From positions 620,001-684,000 of the forward strand of contig NZ_BDCM01000012.1 of NCBI RefSeq assembly GCF_001613505.1: 64,000 nt of DNA, given 5' to 3'. Positions 31,894 to 40,643 of this stretch are shown here, one piece after another. The position numbers were made by a program, and so were the translations under genes. Each line of letters starts with the position of its first letter. Within the stretch, counting starts at the first letter, position 1. The DNA comes from Nocardia mikamii NBRC 108933 (GTDB taxonomy: Bacteria; Actinomycetota; Actinomycetes; Mycobacteriales; Mycobacteriaceae). The notes below the pieces were generated by a model. That model was given only the letters and a program-made list of their open reading frames with translations. It was not told the origin of the DNA and made no database searches.

Positions 31894-34680
31894 CTACCCC
31901 GAATTGCGCAGGGCCGTCGCCAAGCCGTTCATGGTGAGCAGGATGCCGCGCTCGACCAATTCCGATTCGTCCCCGGCGCGCCTGCGCCGCAACAGGTCCA
32001 CCTGCATCTGGTTCAACGGTTCCAGATACGGGAAGCGGTTGCGGATGGACTCGGCCAGCGCCGGATTGTCCGAGAGCAACTGATCGCTGCCGGTGATCGC
32101 CGCATGCACCTGCACGGTGCGGTCGAACTCGTCGCGGATCATGCCGAAGATGGTGGTGCGCAACGTCGCATCCTCGACCAGTTCGGCGTAACTGGCGGCG
32201 ATATCCATATCCGCCTTGGCCATCACCTGCGCCAGGTTGGACATCACGGTCCGGAAGAACGGCCACCGCCGATACAGGTCGCGCAGCGTCTGCCAGCGCT
32301 CGGAGTCGGTACCGGCCCACTCCTGGATGGCACTGCCGGTGCCGTACCAGCCCGGCAGCATCACTCGTGACTGGCTCCACGCCATCACCCAGGGAATCGC
32401 CCGCAGATCCGATACCGAACTGGTGGGTTTGCGCGAGGCGGGCCGGCTGCCGAGATTGAGGTCGGCGACCTCCGCGATGGGCGTGGAGGCGCGGAAGTAG
32501 TCGACGAAGCCGGGCGTCCGATGCACCAGCCGCGCATAGGCCTCGCGCGCCGCGTCCGCGAGCTCCTCGAACACCTCGTAGGCCGCCTCGGCGCCGGAGC
32601 CCAGACCTTCGACATCCAGCAGCGACGATTCCAGTGTGCCCGCGACCAGCGATTCCAGATTGCGGTGGGCGGACCCGGATTCGGCGTACTTGGTGGAGAT
32701 CACCTCGCCCTGCTCGGTCAGTCGCAGCGAACCGCGCACCGCACCCGCCGGTTGGGCGAGGATCGCGTCGTAACTGCGCCCGCCGCCGCGGCCGACGGTC
32801 CCGCCCCGACCGTGGAACAGCCGCAACCGGATTCCGGTTTTCCGGGCGGTTTCCACCAGGTCGAGTTCGGCGCGGTACAACGCCCAGTTCGCCGCCAGAT
32901 ATCCGCCGTCCTTGTTGGAGTCGGAATAGCCGAGCATCACCTCCTGCGCCATCGCGCGGGCGGCGACCAGCCGGCGGTAGGCCGGAACCTCCAGTGCCGC
33001 GGCCAATGTCGCCGCACCGCCGCGCAGATCGTCGATCGTCTCGAACAGCGGAACCACCCCGACCGGGGAGTGCGGCGGCGTCTGATCGTCGCCGGGGTCG
33101 AGAATTCCCGCCTCTTTCAGCAGCAGCGCCGCTTCGAGCATGTCGCTCACCGAGGTGCACATGCTGATGATGTAGTTGGGCACGGTATCGGGCCCCAGCG
33201 CGTCGATCGCGGCGCGGGCCGCACGCACCACACCCAGCTCCTTGGTGGCGAGATCGCTGAGCTGGGCGTGCGGGCCCAGCAGCGGCCGTCGCGTACTCAA
33301 TTCCGCTGCGAGCAGGTCGACGCGCTCCGGTTCGGACAGGCTGCGATAGTCCGCGTGCACACCCGACCAGGCCAGCAATTCGGCCACGACCTGTTCGTGC
33401 ACCTCCGAGTTCTGGCGCATGTCCAAGCCCTGCAGGTGGAACCCGAAGGTCTCCACCGCGCCACGCAGCGCGGCCAGGCGGTCGTCGGCCAGCAGACCGT
33501 CACCCGATTCGCGCATGGAAGCGTCGACGATGTTCAGATCGTCCAGCAGCTGGTCCGGACCCTCGTACGGCGAGACGCGGGCGAGTTGCTCACCGGACAG
33601 CTCGAACACCGACGGGAATTCGGCGGCCGACCCGAGCGCACGCTGCGCGGTCGCGGCGAGGCGCAGGCGAATGCCGCGGATCGCGCGACGATACGGTTCG
33701 TCGGCGCGCTGTGGTGAATCGTCACCCGCGGCGTCGGCCAGCCGGGACAGTTCCGGGGTGATCGCGACCAGTCGGATCGACTGCGACAGCGACTTCTCCA
33801 GGGCGACGAGCTCTTTCAGATAGTGGCCGAAGATCACTGTGGCGGCCCGGCGGGTGGCGCGTTCGACGACCTCGCCCGTCACGTTCGGGTTGCCGTCGCG
33901 GTCGCCGCCGATCCATGAGCCGGGCCGCAGGATCGGGCGGGCGAGCAGATCGTGTCCGGGCCACCGGGCCCGCAGCGCTTGACGCACCTCGGCGTTGATC
34001 CGCGGAATCACCTCGAGCAGGGTGAGGTCGTAGTAGCGCAGCCCGACCTCGATCTCGTCGGAGATCCGCAACCGCGCGAGGCGGATCAGGGCGGTGCGCC
34101 ACAGGGTGAGGATCTGGCGGCGGAGGTCGTGGTCGATGGTGGCGTACTCGGGTTCGTCCTCGCGGTAGCGGGCCCGCCGGCGCATCAGTTCGGTGATGCG
34201 GGCCTGAACGTCGAAGACGGTGCGGCGGCGCGTCTCGGTGGGATGGGCGGTGATCACCGGCGAGACCAGCGCGTCCTCGAGCACCTCCGCGGCGAGCGCG
34301 CCGTCGACGCGAGCGTGGTCGAGCGCCCGATACGTCGCGGCCAGACTGGATTCCTGGGGCGGCTCACCGGCGGCGACGTGCACCGCGCGACGGCGGTCGC
34401 GCTGCAGATCCTCGGCGAGGTTGGCCAGCAGCAGGAAATGGCTGAACGCCCGGATCAGCGGGATCGCCACCGGCAGCTCGGTATCGCGCAGCATTTCCGC
34501 GACGGCGCTACGCTCCACTTCCGAACGCCGCACCCGGAAGGCCTCGACCCGCACCCGTTCGACGAGGTCGAACACCTCGGGACCCTCGTGGTCGCGGATC
34601 GTCTCGCCCAGGATCGCGCCGAGAAACCGGATATCGTCCCGCAGGGGCGCCGTAGCGCTCTCGATCTGATCTTCGCGCAT
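31894..34680 (-). CDS. ppc: phosphoenolpyruvate carboxylase
   Basis: A 928-residue enzyme that carboxylates phosphoenolpyruvate to oxaloacetate, replenishing the citric acid cycle. Catalytic signatures are TAHPTETRR (near 145), GYSDSNKDGG, and FHGRGGTVGRGGG (near 620), and the C-terminus ends NGLATALRNSG as in the family. GATACT lies 6 bases before ATG 34680, so a leaderless start there is likely; ATG 34698 is in frame. M. tuberculosis lacks this gene at the corresponding place. Confidence 0.96.
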   Translation of the reverse strand: MREDQIESATAPLRDDIRFLGAILGETIRDHEGPEVFDLVERVRVEAFRVRRSEVERSAVAEMLRDTELPVAIPLIRAFSHFLLLANLAEDLQRDRRRAVHVAAGEPPQESSLAATYRALDHARVDGALAAEVLEDALVSPVITAHPTETRRRTVFDVQARITELMRRRARYREDEPEYATIDHDLRRQILTLWRTALIRLARLRISDEIEVGLRYYDLTLLEVIPRINAEVRQALRARWPGHDLLARPILRPGSWIGGDRDGNPNVTGEVVERATRRAATVIFGHYLKELVALEKSLSQSIRLVAITPELSRLADAAGDDSPQRADEPYRRAIRGIRLRLAATAQRALGSAAEFPSVFELSGEQLARVSPYEGPDQLLDDLNIVDASMRESGDGLLADDRLAALRGAVETFGFHLQGLDMRQNSEVHEQVVAELLAWSGVHADYRSLSEPERVDLLAAELSTRRPLLGPHAQLSDLATKELGVVRAARAAIDALGPDTVPNYIISMCTSVSDMLEAALLLKEAGILDPGDDQTPPHSPVGVVPLFETIDDLRGGAATLAAALEVPAYRRLVAARAMAQEVMLGYSDSNKDGGYLAANWALYRAELDLVETARKTGIRLRLFHGRGGTVGRGGGRSYDAILAQPAGAVRGSLRLTEQGEVISTKYAESGSAHRNLESLVAGTLESSLLDVEGLGSGAEAAYEVFEELADAAREAYARLVHRTPGFVDYFRASTPIAEVADLNLGSRPASRKPTSSVSDLRAIPWVMAWSQSRVMLPGWYGTGSAIQEWAGTDSERWQTLRDLYRRWPFFRTVMSNLAQVMAKADMDIAASYAELVEDATLRTTIFGMIRDEFDRTVQVHAAITGSDQLLSDNPALAESIRNRFPYLEPLNQMQVDLLRRRRAGDESELVERGILLTMNGLATALRNSG

Positions 34681-34760
34681 ACCGCCAGTATCGACCATGA
34701 CCGCGGACCCGCCGCGGTGGCGCTGGTCACCACGGTATGGCGGGCCGGGCACGGACGGGC

Positions 34761-37460
34761 TCACACCAGGCGGCGCGGACCGTTGTCGAAGCGGCTCGGT
34801 TCCGGGCCGATCCGCACGCGCACGTATAGGATCGCGGCCCCCTCCGGTGAGGCCAGTATCGGTTCCACCGACAGTTCCCGTACCTCCGGCAGATCGTCGC
34901 AGAGAGCCGAAATGCGTTGTGCCAGTGTGGCCAGCGCCTTCTTGTCCACCGGTTCGCCGATGGTGCGACCCGATCCGGCCTGCCCGTCGAGCAGCGGGGC
35001 CGCGCGCGGGGCGTCGATCAGTTCGACCGCCTCGGCCTGGGTCAGCGGCAACGCCCGGTAGGCGCGGTCGCCGAGCAGGTCGATGATGGTTCCGGAGAGA
35101 CCGAACCCGATGACGGATCCGAACGACGGGTCGTCCTGCACCCGCAGCACACACCCCACGCCCTTGGTCGCCATCTTCTGGATATGGACCACCGCGTTGC
35201 CGGTCAGTTCCGCCAGATCGGTGTAGGCACGCCGGACCGCGGTATCGCGCCACAGGTCGAGGCGGACACCGGTGAAATCCGGTCGGCTGCGCCACATTTC
35301 GCCGGTGGCCTTGGCGGCGACGGGATATCCCAGTTCGGCAGCCGCCGCGACGGCGGCGTCGGGATCACGGGCTTCCCGGAACTCCACCACGCGAATGCCG
35401 TAGCAGGCGAGCAGGTCCGCGGCCTCGAGATCGCCGAGCCAGTCCCCGTCGGGACTGCGAGACATCCACTGCTCCACCAGTTCTCGCGCGCGCCCGACCT
35501 CGAGGCCGTCCGGGCGCACGACCAGGGACGCCGGGCGGGTCCGCCACGCCGCGTATCGCCGCACCCGCGCCAGCGCTCGCGCCGCACGTTCCGGATCGGG
35601 GTAGGACGGAATGGAACCGCGGTCGACGATGCCGCCGGCACCGCGCACGGTGAGCAGATTCGGCATGCCGTGATCGGCGACGAAGGTGGTGAGCACGGGT
35701 TTGACCGCATCCTGCGCGCCGGCCCGGATCGCCTCGGCGAAGGCGGTGACCGCTGTGGGCACCGGCGGCGCGAAGATGACGATGACAGCGTCGACCTGCG
35801 GCGAATCCATCGCACTCGCGACGGCGGTCAGGTAGTCGGCGGGTTCGGCCTGCGGCCCCAGATCGGTCGGCTCCCCGACCTCCAGCCCCTCACCGCGCGC
35901 CGCGTCCACCGCCAGCCAGCCCAGGGCGGCACTGTTGCCGATCACCGCGAGACGCGGGCCGTCCGGGAGCGGCTGGTAGGCCAGCAGCATGGCGCAGTCG
36001 AACAGTTCGGCGATCGTGTCGACCTGCACGATTCCGGCCTGGGCGAACAGATCGCGCTCCACCGAACGTTCCAGACCGCTGACCGGCACGTTGGCGGCGT
36101 TGCGGCCGCTGCTCACCGCCACCACCGGTTTGGTGCGAGCCACCCGGCGGGCGATGCGGGAGAACTTGCGCGGATTGCCGAAGGTCTCGAGATACAGCAG
36201 CACGACGTCGGTGTCGGCATCGGTATCCCAGTACTGCAGCAGGTCGTTACCCGACACATCGGCACGATTGCCGGCCGAGACGAAGGTCGACAGACCGAGC
36301 TTGCGCGCCGCCGCTTCCGCCAGGATGGCCGCGCCCAGCGGCCCGGACTGGCAGAAGAATCCGACCCGGCCGCGGCCCGGCAGCACCGGCGCCAGCGTCG
36401 CGTTCAGCGAGACCGCCGGATCGCTGTTCGCGATCCCGAGCGCGCTCGGTCCCACCACGCGCATGCCGTGGCCGCGCGCGGCGTCTACCAGATCGCGCTC
36501 GGCGCGGAAGCCCGCCGGACCGGTTTCGGAGAATCCGGCGGTCAGCACGACCAGACCTTTGACCCCCTTGGCCATACAGTCGTCGAGGACGGATTTGATC
36601 TCCTCGGCCGGGACGGCGACAACCGCCAGATCCAGTTCGTCGGGGATGTCGTGCACGGTCGGATAGGCGCGCACACCGCGCACGGAGGTGCGGTTCGGAT
36701 TCACCGGATACACCGGGCCCTGGAACACGCCGGACAGCAGATTCGCCAGCACCGCCCCGCCGACCCGGCTCGCCGCCGGGGTGGCGCCGATGACCGCGAT
36801 CGACCGCGGAGCCAGCAGATTGCCGACACTGCGTGCCTCCGAGGCCCGCTCCCGCGAATCCCGCACCGACAGCAGCGCTTCGGTGGGGTCGATGGCGAAT
36901 TCGAGGTGCAGCACGGACCCGTCGCGGCTGCGTTGCACCTGGTATCCGGCCTCCCGGAAGACCGTCACCATGGTGTGGTTCTCGGCGAGTACCTCGGCGA
37001 CGAAGGTGTCGATATCGTTCTCGGCGGCCGCACCGGCCAGATGTTCGAGCAGGATCGACCCCAGCCCGCGGCCCTGATGTTCGTCGGCGACGACGAACGC
37101 CACTTCCGCCGCGCGCGGACCTTCGCGATCGCTGAGCAGTTCGTAGCGGCCGACCGCGATGATCACCGACCCGAGTTCGACGACCAGCCCCACCCGGTTG
37201 TGGTAGTCCACGTGGGTGGTGCGGTACAGGTCCTTCGGTGTCATCCGTGGGTACGGGCCGAAATATCGCAGATACCGGGTCCGATCGGACAGCGCCGCGT
37301 GGAAGGCCTGCATCGGCTCCGCATCGTCGGGGGTGATCGGCCGCAGCCGGACCACACCGCCGTCGGCGGCGAGCACATCGGCGAACCAATGCTGCGGGGG
37401 CGGCGGCGGATCGGCGGGAGTGTTCTCGGCGTCCGGTGCGGGGGCGGATGATTCAGTCAC
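34761..37460 (-). CDS. GNAT acetyltransferase fused to ADP-forming acyl-CoA synthetase (Pat-like)
   Basis: An 899-residue fusion. The N-terminal GNAT domain (about 25-190) has the acetyl-CoA loop HQGRGLGSILLEHLAG. It is followed by a CoA-binding domain (IAVIGATPAASRVGG), a succinyl-CoA-synthetase-like middle (FFCQSGPLGAAILAEAAARK) and a C-terminal ATP-grasp domain (VVHIQKMATKGVGCVLRVQD). Bacterial Pat protein-lysine acetyltransferases have the same parts in the opposite order; the GNAT-first form occurs in actinobacteria. GTG 37460 overlaps the acuC stop by 8 bases, so the pair is cotranscribed. Confidence 0.88.
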   Translation of the reverse strand: MTESSAPAPDAENTPADPPPPPQHWFADVLAADGGVVRLRPITPDDAEPMQAFHAALSDRTRYLRYFGPYPRMTPKDLYRTTHVDYHNRVGLVVELGSVIIAVGRYELLSDREGPRAAEVAFVVADEHQGRGLGSILLEHLAGAAAENDIDTFVAEVLAENHTMVTVFREAGYQVQRSRDGSVLHLEFAIDPTEALLSVRDSRERASEARSVGNLLAPRSIAVIGATPAASRVGGAVLANLLSGVFQGPVYPVNPNRTSVRGVRAYPTVHDIPDELDLAVVAVPAEEIKSVLDDCMAKGVKGLVVLTAGFSETGPAGFRAERDLVDAARGHGMRVVGPSALGIANSDPAVSLNATLAPVLPGRGRVGFFCQSGPLGAAILAEAAARKLGLSTFVSAGNRADVSGNDLLQYWDTDADTDVVLLYLETFGNPRKFSRIARRVARTKPVVAVSSGRNAANVPVSGLERSVERDLFAQAGIVQVDTIAELFDCAMLLAYQPLPDGPRLAVIGNSAALGWLAVDAARGEGLEVGEPTDLGPQAEPADYLTAVASAMDSPQVDAVIVIFAPPVPTAVTAFAEAIRAGAQDAVKPVLTTFVADHGMPNLLTVRGAGGIVDRGSIPSYPDPERAARALARVRRYAAWRTRPASLVVRPDGLEVGRARELVEQWMSRSPDGDWLGDLEAADLLACYGIRVVEFREARDPDAAVAAAAELGYPVAAKATGEMWRSRPDFTGVRLDLWRDTAVRRAYTDLAELTGNAVVHIQKMATKGVGCVLRVQDDPSFGSVIGFGLSGTIIDLLGDRAYRALPLTQAEAVELIDAPRAAPLLDGQAGSGRTIGEPVDKKALATLAQRISALCDDLPEVRELSVEPILASPEGAAILYVRVRIGPEPSRFDNGPRRLV

Positions 37461-38685
37461 GGGGGTCCTCCGGGTCCAAGCCCAGCAATCCGTAGGTCGC
37501 GCGGCGGGTGGCGAGCACCGAGGTGTCGATCGCGCGTTGCGCGCGGTCGAGATGGGCGTCGCCGGTGTCGAGCGCGCCGCCCGGCCCCTCCCAGGGGATG
37601 TAGGTGGTGTCGCCGCCGTCGCCCATCGTGGTCGGCGCCGGCACGGTCGGGGCGTAGCCGCGCACCAGCTCACGCCAGTCCTCGGGAACGGCGGTGCCCG
37701 GATCGATCTCGCGATCCAGCGCCGTCGCCAGCAGGTGGGTCCACGCGCGCGGCACCACCCGGACCAGTCCGTAACCGCCGCCGCCCACCGCGAGCCAGCG
37801 TCCTTCGGCGTACCGGTCCGCGAGTTCACGCATGGCACGAAACGCCGCGCGCTGGCCGTCGACGGTGAGTTCGAGGTCGGCGAGGGGGTCCTCGCGATGG
37901 CTGTCGACCCCGCACTGACTCACCACCAGCTGCGGCCGGAACGCGGCCAGCGCTCCGGGCACGACGGCGTGAAAACCGCGCAGCCACTGCGCATCCCGGG
38001 TGCCGGGCAGCACCGCGAGATTGATCGCGGTGCCCTCCGCGGGGCCCGCGCCGATCTCCTCGGGCCAGCCGGTGTTCGGCCACAACGTCGCCGGATGCTG
38101 ATGCAGCGAGATCGTCAGCACACGCGGATCGTCGTAGAAGGCGCGCTGCACGCCGTCGCCGTGGTGCACGTCGACGTCGACGTAGGCGATGCGGTCGAAG
38201 CCGTTGTCCAGTAGCCACGAAATGGCCACCGCCACATCGTTGTAGACGCAGAACCCGGATGCCGCGTCGGGCATCGCGTGATGCATACCACCCCCGATGC
38301 TGACCGCCCGCCGGGCGCGGCCCGCCGCGATTTCCGCGGCGGCGGCGAGGGTTCCGCCGACGATCACCGAGGCCGCCTCGTGCATATGGGGGAAGACGGG
38401 ATTGTCCATCGAACCGAGTCCGTGCGGAGGTGCGGCCGGTGGTGTCGTGCCGGGAGGTGCGGGGACGGCGTGACGCACGGCCTCGAGGTAAGCGGCGGTG
38501 TGGATGCGCAGCAACTCATCGTCACCGGCCGGGCCGGGGGCGAGGGTCTCGATGCCGTCGAGCAAACCCAGACCGCGCGCGAGCGCCATCGTGAATCGGA
38601 GCCGGGCCGGTTTCATCGGATGTTCCGGGGTCCAGGTGTAGTCGAGGAAGCGGTCGGTCCACACCACGGCGGCGTCGTCTGCCAT
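37453..38685 (-). CDS. acuC: acetoin utilization protein AcuC, class I-like deacetylase
   Basis: A 410-residue histone-deacetylase-fold enzyme. Active-site motifs are complete: GGGMHHAMPDAASGFCVYN (His pair and catalytic region), YVDVDVHHGDG (zinc Asp and His) and GGGGYG near 315. In Bacillus, AcuC removes acetyl groups from acetyl-CoA synthetase. TAGCGT lies 7 bases before ATG 38685. The next gene encodes the probable acetyltransferase, so the two form an on/off pair. Confidence 0.92.
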   Translation of the reverse strand: MADDAAVVWTDRFLDYTWTPEHPMKPARLRFTMALARGLGLLDGIETLAPGPAGDDELLRIHTAAYLEAVRHAVPAPPGTTPPAAPPHGLGSMDNPVFPHMHEAASVIVGGTLAAAAEIAAGRARRAVSIGGGMHHAMPDAASGFCVYNDVAVAISWLLDNGFDRIAYVDVDVHHGDGVQRAFYDDPRVLTISLHQHPATLWPNTGWPEEIGAGPAEGTAINLAVLPGTRDAQWLRGFHAVVPGALAAFRPQLVVSQCGVDSHREDPLADLELTVDGQRAAFRAMRELADRYAEGRWLAVGGGGYGLVRVVPRAWTHLLATALDREIDPGTAVPEDWRELVRGYAPTVPAPTTMGDGGDTTYIPWEGPGGALDTGDAHLDRAQRAIDTSVLATRRATYGLLGLDPEDPRD

Positions 38686-38908
38686 AACGGTCACGCTAGC
38701 CCACCGCGGCCCGTCGCCGTGGCGTTGCTCGCACCGGCGGGGACACGGGAAGCAGACCACCCGCGTTGTCGTTGTCATGCAGTAGAAATGCAAGACGACA
38801 CCGGGCGCGCCTGTCGCCCGCGCGCATCCGGTCGCGCGCGCAGGTATCGGCGAGGTTCGTGCAGGACGTGCGAAATATGCTGACGCCGATTGTGCAGCCG
38901 GGCGTGGG

Positions 38909-38914
38909 TAGAAT
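38909..38914 (+). promoter_or_regulatory. -10 box of ideR
   Basis: TAGAAT, 24 bases before the ideR GTG. No good -35 is seen at 16-18 bases. The 250-base gap to acuC contains divergent promoters; I see no IdeR-type iron box in it. Confidence 0.5.
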
Positions 38915-38937
38915 TCGTGCCGACGAAGGGGTAACAG

Positions 38938-39624
38938 GTGAAGGATCTGGTCGACACCACGGAGATGTATCTCCGTACCATCTACGACCTCGAGGAGGAG
39001 GGCGTGGTGCCGTTGCGGGCGCGTATCGCCGAGCGCCTCGAGCAGAGCGGCCCGACGGTGAGTCAGACGGTCGCGCGGATGGAGCGCGACGGTCTGCTGA
39101 TGGTCGCCGGCGACCGCCACCTCGAACTCACCGACAAGGGCCGCGCGATGGCCGTGGCGGTCATGCGCAAGCACCGGCTGGCCGAACGGTTGCTGGTCGA
39201 CGTGATCGGGCTGGACTGGCAGAACGTGCACGCCGAAGCCTGCCGCTGGGAGCACGTGATGAGCGAGGAGGTGGAACTGCGTCTGCTCGAGGTGCTCAAT
39301 CACCCCACCACCTCGCCCTACGGCAACCCCATCCCCGGATTGGACGAACTCGGCGTCAACTCCATCAATTCCGGCGAGGAGACCCTGGTCCGGCTCTCCG
39401 ATCTGCCGCCCGGCCAGGTGTCGGCGGTCGTGGTGCGCCGGTTGTCGGAACATATTCAGGCCGATCCGGACGTGATCGGTCAGCTGCGGGAGGCCGGGGT
39501 GGTTCCCGATGCCCGCGTGACCGTCGAGACCAAGCCCGGGGTGGTGATCATCTCCGTGCCCGGGCACGTCGGTTTCGAACTGTCCGACGAGATGGCTCAC
39601 GCCGTCCAGGTCAGGCTGGCCTGA
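38938..39624 (+). CDS. ideR: iron-dependent repressor IdeR
   Basis: A 228-residue DtxR-family regulator that represses iron uptake and activates iron storage when bound to Fe2+. The winged helix lies at about 25-50 (RIAERLEQSGPTVSQTVARM). Metal ligands are kept: HRLAE (H79, E83), HAEACRWEH (H98, C102, E105, H106). A C-terminal SH3-like domain follows. Start GTG 38938 has an AAGGGG site. galE begins 3 bases after its stop. Confidence 0.97.
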   Translation: MKDLVDTTEMYLRTIYDLEEEGVVPLRARIAERLEQSGPTVSQTVARMERDGLLMVAGDRHLELTDKGRAMAVAVMRKHRLAERLLVDVIGLDWQNVHAEACRWEHVMSEEVELRLLEVLNHPTTSPYGNPIPGLDELGVNSINSGEETLVRLSDLPPGQVSAVVVRRLSEHIQADPDVIGQLREAGVVPDARVTVETKPGVVIISVPGHVGFELSDEMAHAVQVRLA

Positions 39625-39627
39625 CGG

Positions 39628-40608
39628 ATGAAACTTCTGGTGACCGGCGGTGCCGGATATGTCGGCGGAGTCTGCGCCCAGGTACTGGTTCAGGACGGCC
39701 ACGAGGTCGTGGTGGTCGACGATCTGTCCACCGGTAACGCCGAGGGTGTGCCGGCCGGGGCGAAATTCGTCGACGGGGATATCGCGACCACCGGCGTCGA
39801 GCTGATCGAATCCGAATCCTTCGACGGCGTCCTGCATTTCGCGGCGCAGTCGCTGGTCGGCGAATCGGTGCAGCAGCCCGAGAAGTACTGGTACGGCAAT
39901 GTGGTGAAGACGCTGGCGCTGCTGGAGGCGATCCGCCGCACGCAGACCCCGCGGCTGGTGTTCTCCTCGACCGCGGCGGTCTACGGTGAGCCGGAACAGG
40001 TTCCGATTCTCGAGTCCGCGCCGCCCCGCCCGACCAACCCCTACGGCGCCTCCAAGCTCGCGATCGACCACGCGATCACCTCGTACGCGGTCGCGCACGG
40101 TCTGGCCGCCACGAGTTTGCGGTATTTCAACGTCGCCGGCGCGTACGGAGGGCTCGGCGAGAACCGCGTGGTGGAAACCCATCTCATCCCGCTGATCCTG
40201 CAAACGGCTCTGGGGCATCGGGATTCGATTTCCGTGTTCGGCACCGACTATCCGACGCCGGACGGCACCGCGGTGCGGGACTACATCCACATCCGTGATC
40301 TCGCCCACGCGCATGTATTGGCACTGGCGCAGTCGCGGCCCGGCGAACATCGCATCTTCAATCTCGGTAGCGGTACGGGTTTCTCGGTGCGCGAAGTGAT
40401 CTCGGCCTGTGAGCGCGTCGTGGGCCGGCCGATTCCGGCGGTGGACGCGCCCCGGCGCGCCGGTGATCCGGCGGTGCTGATCGCGTCGAGCGCGAAGGCG
40501 ATCGACGAGCTCGGCTGGCAGCCCGAACACAACGATCTCGACGAAATCGTCTCCGACGCCTGGGAATTCCTCACCTCGCTCGGCGACCGCGCGCACAGCG
40601 CTCGCTGA
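39628..40608 (+). CDS. galE: UDP-glucose 4-epimerase
   Basis: A 326-residue extended SDR that interconverts UDP-glucose and UDP-galactose, the galactose donor for arabinogalactan. TGGAGYVG (residues 6-13) binds NAD; the catalytic pair is in NPYGASKLA; substrate motifs YFNVAGAYG and DGTAVRDYIHIRDLA are typical of GalE. It lies 3 bases after ideR, an operon also found in corynebacteria. Confidence 0.96.
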   Translation: MKLLVTGGAGYVGGVCAQVLVQDGHEVVVVDDLSTGNAEGVPAGAKFVDGDIATTGVELIESESFDGVLHFAAQSLVGESVQQPEKYWYGNVVKTLALLEAIRRTQTPRLVFSSTAAVYGEPEQVPILESAPPRPTNPYGASKLAIDHAITSYAVAHGLAATSLRYFNVAGAYGGLGENRVVETHLIPLILQTALGHRDSISVFGTDYPTPDGTAVRDYIHIRDLAHAHVLALAQSRPGEHRIFNLGSGTGFSVREVISACERVVGRPIPAVDAPRRAGDPAVLIASSAKAIDELGWQPEHNDLDEIVSDAWEFLTSLGDRAHSAR

Positions 40609-40643
40609 TACGCGCGGTCTCCCGGCCCGTGATCGGGTCGCTG

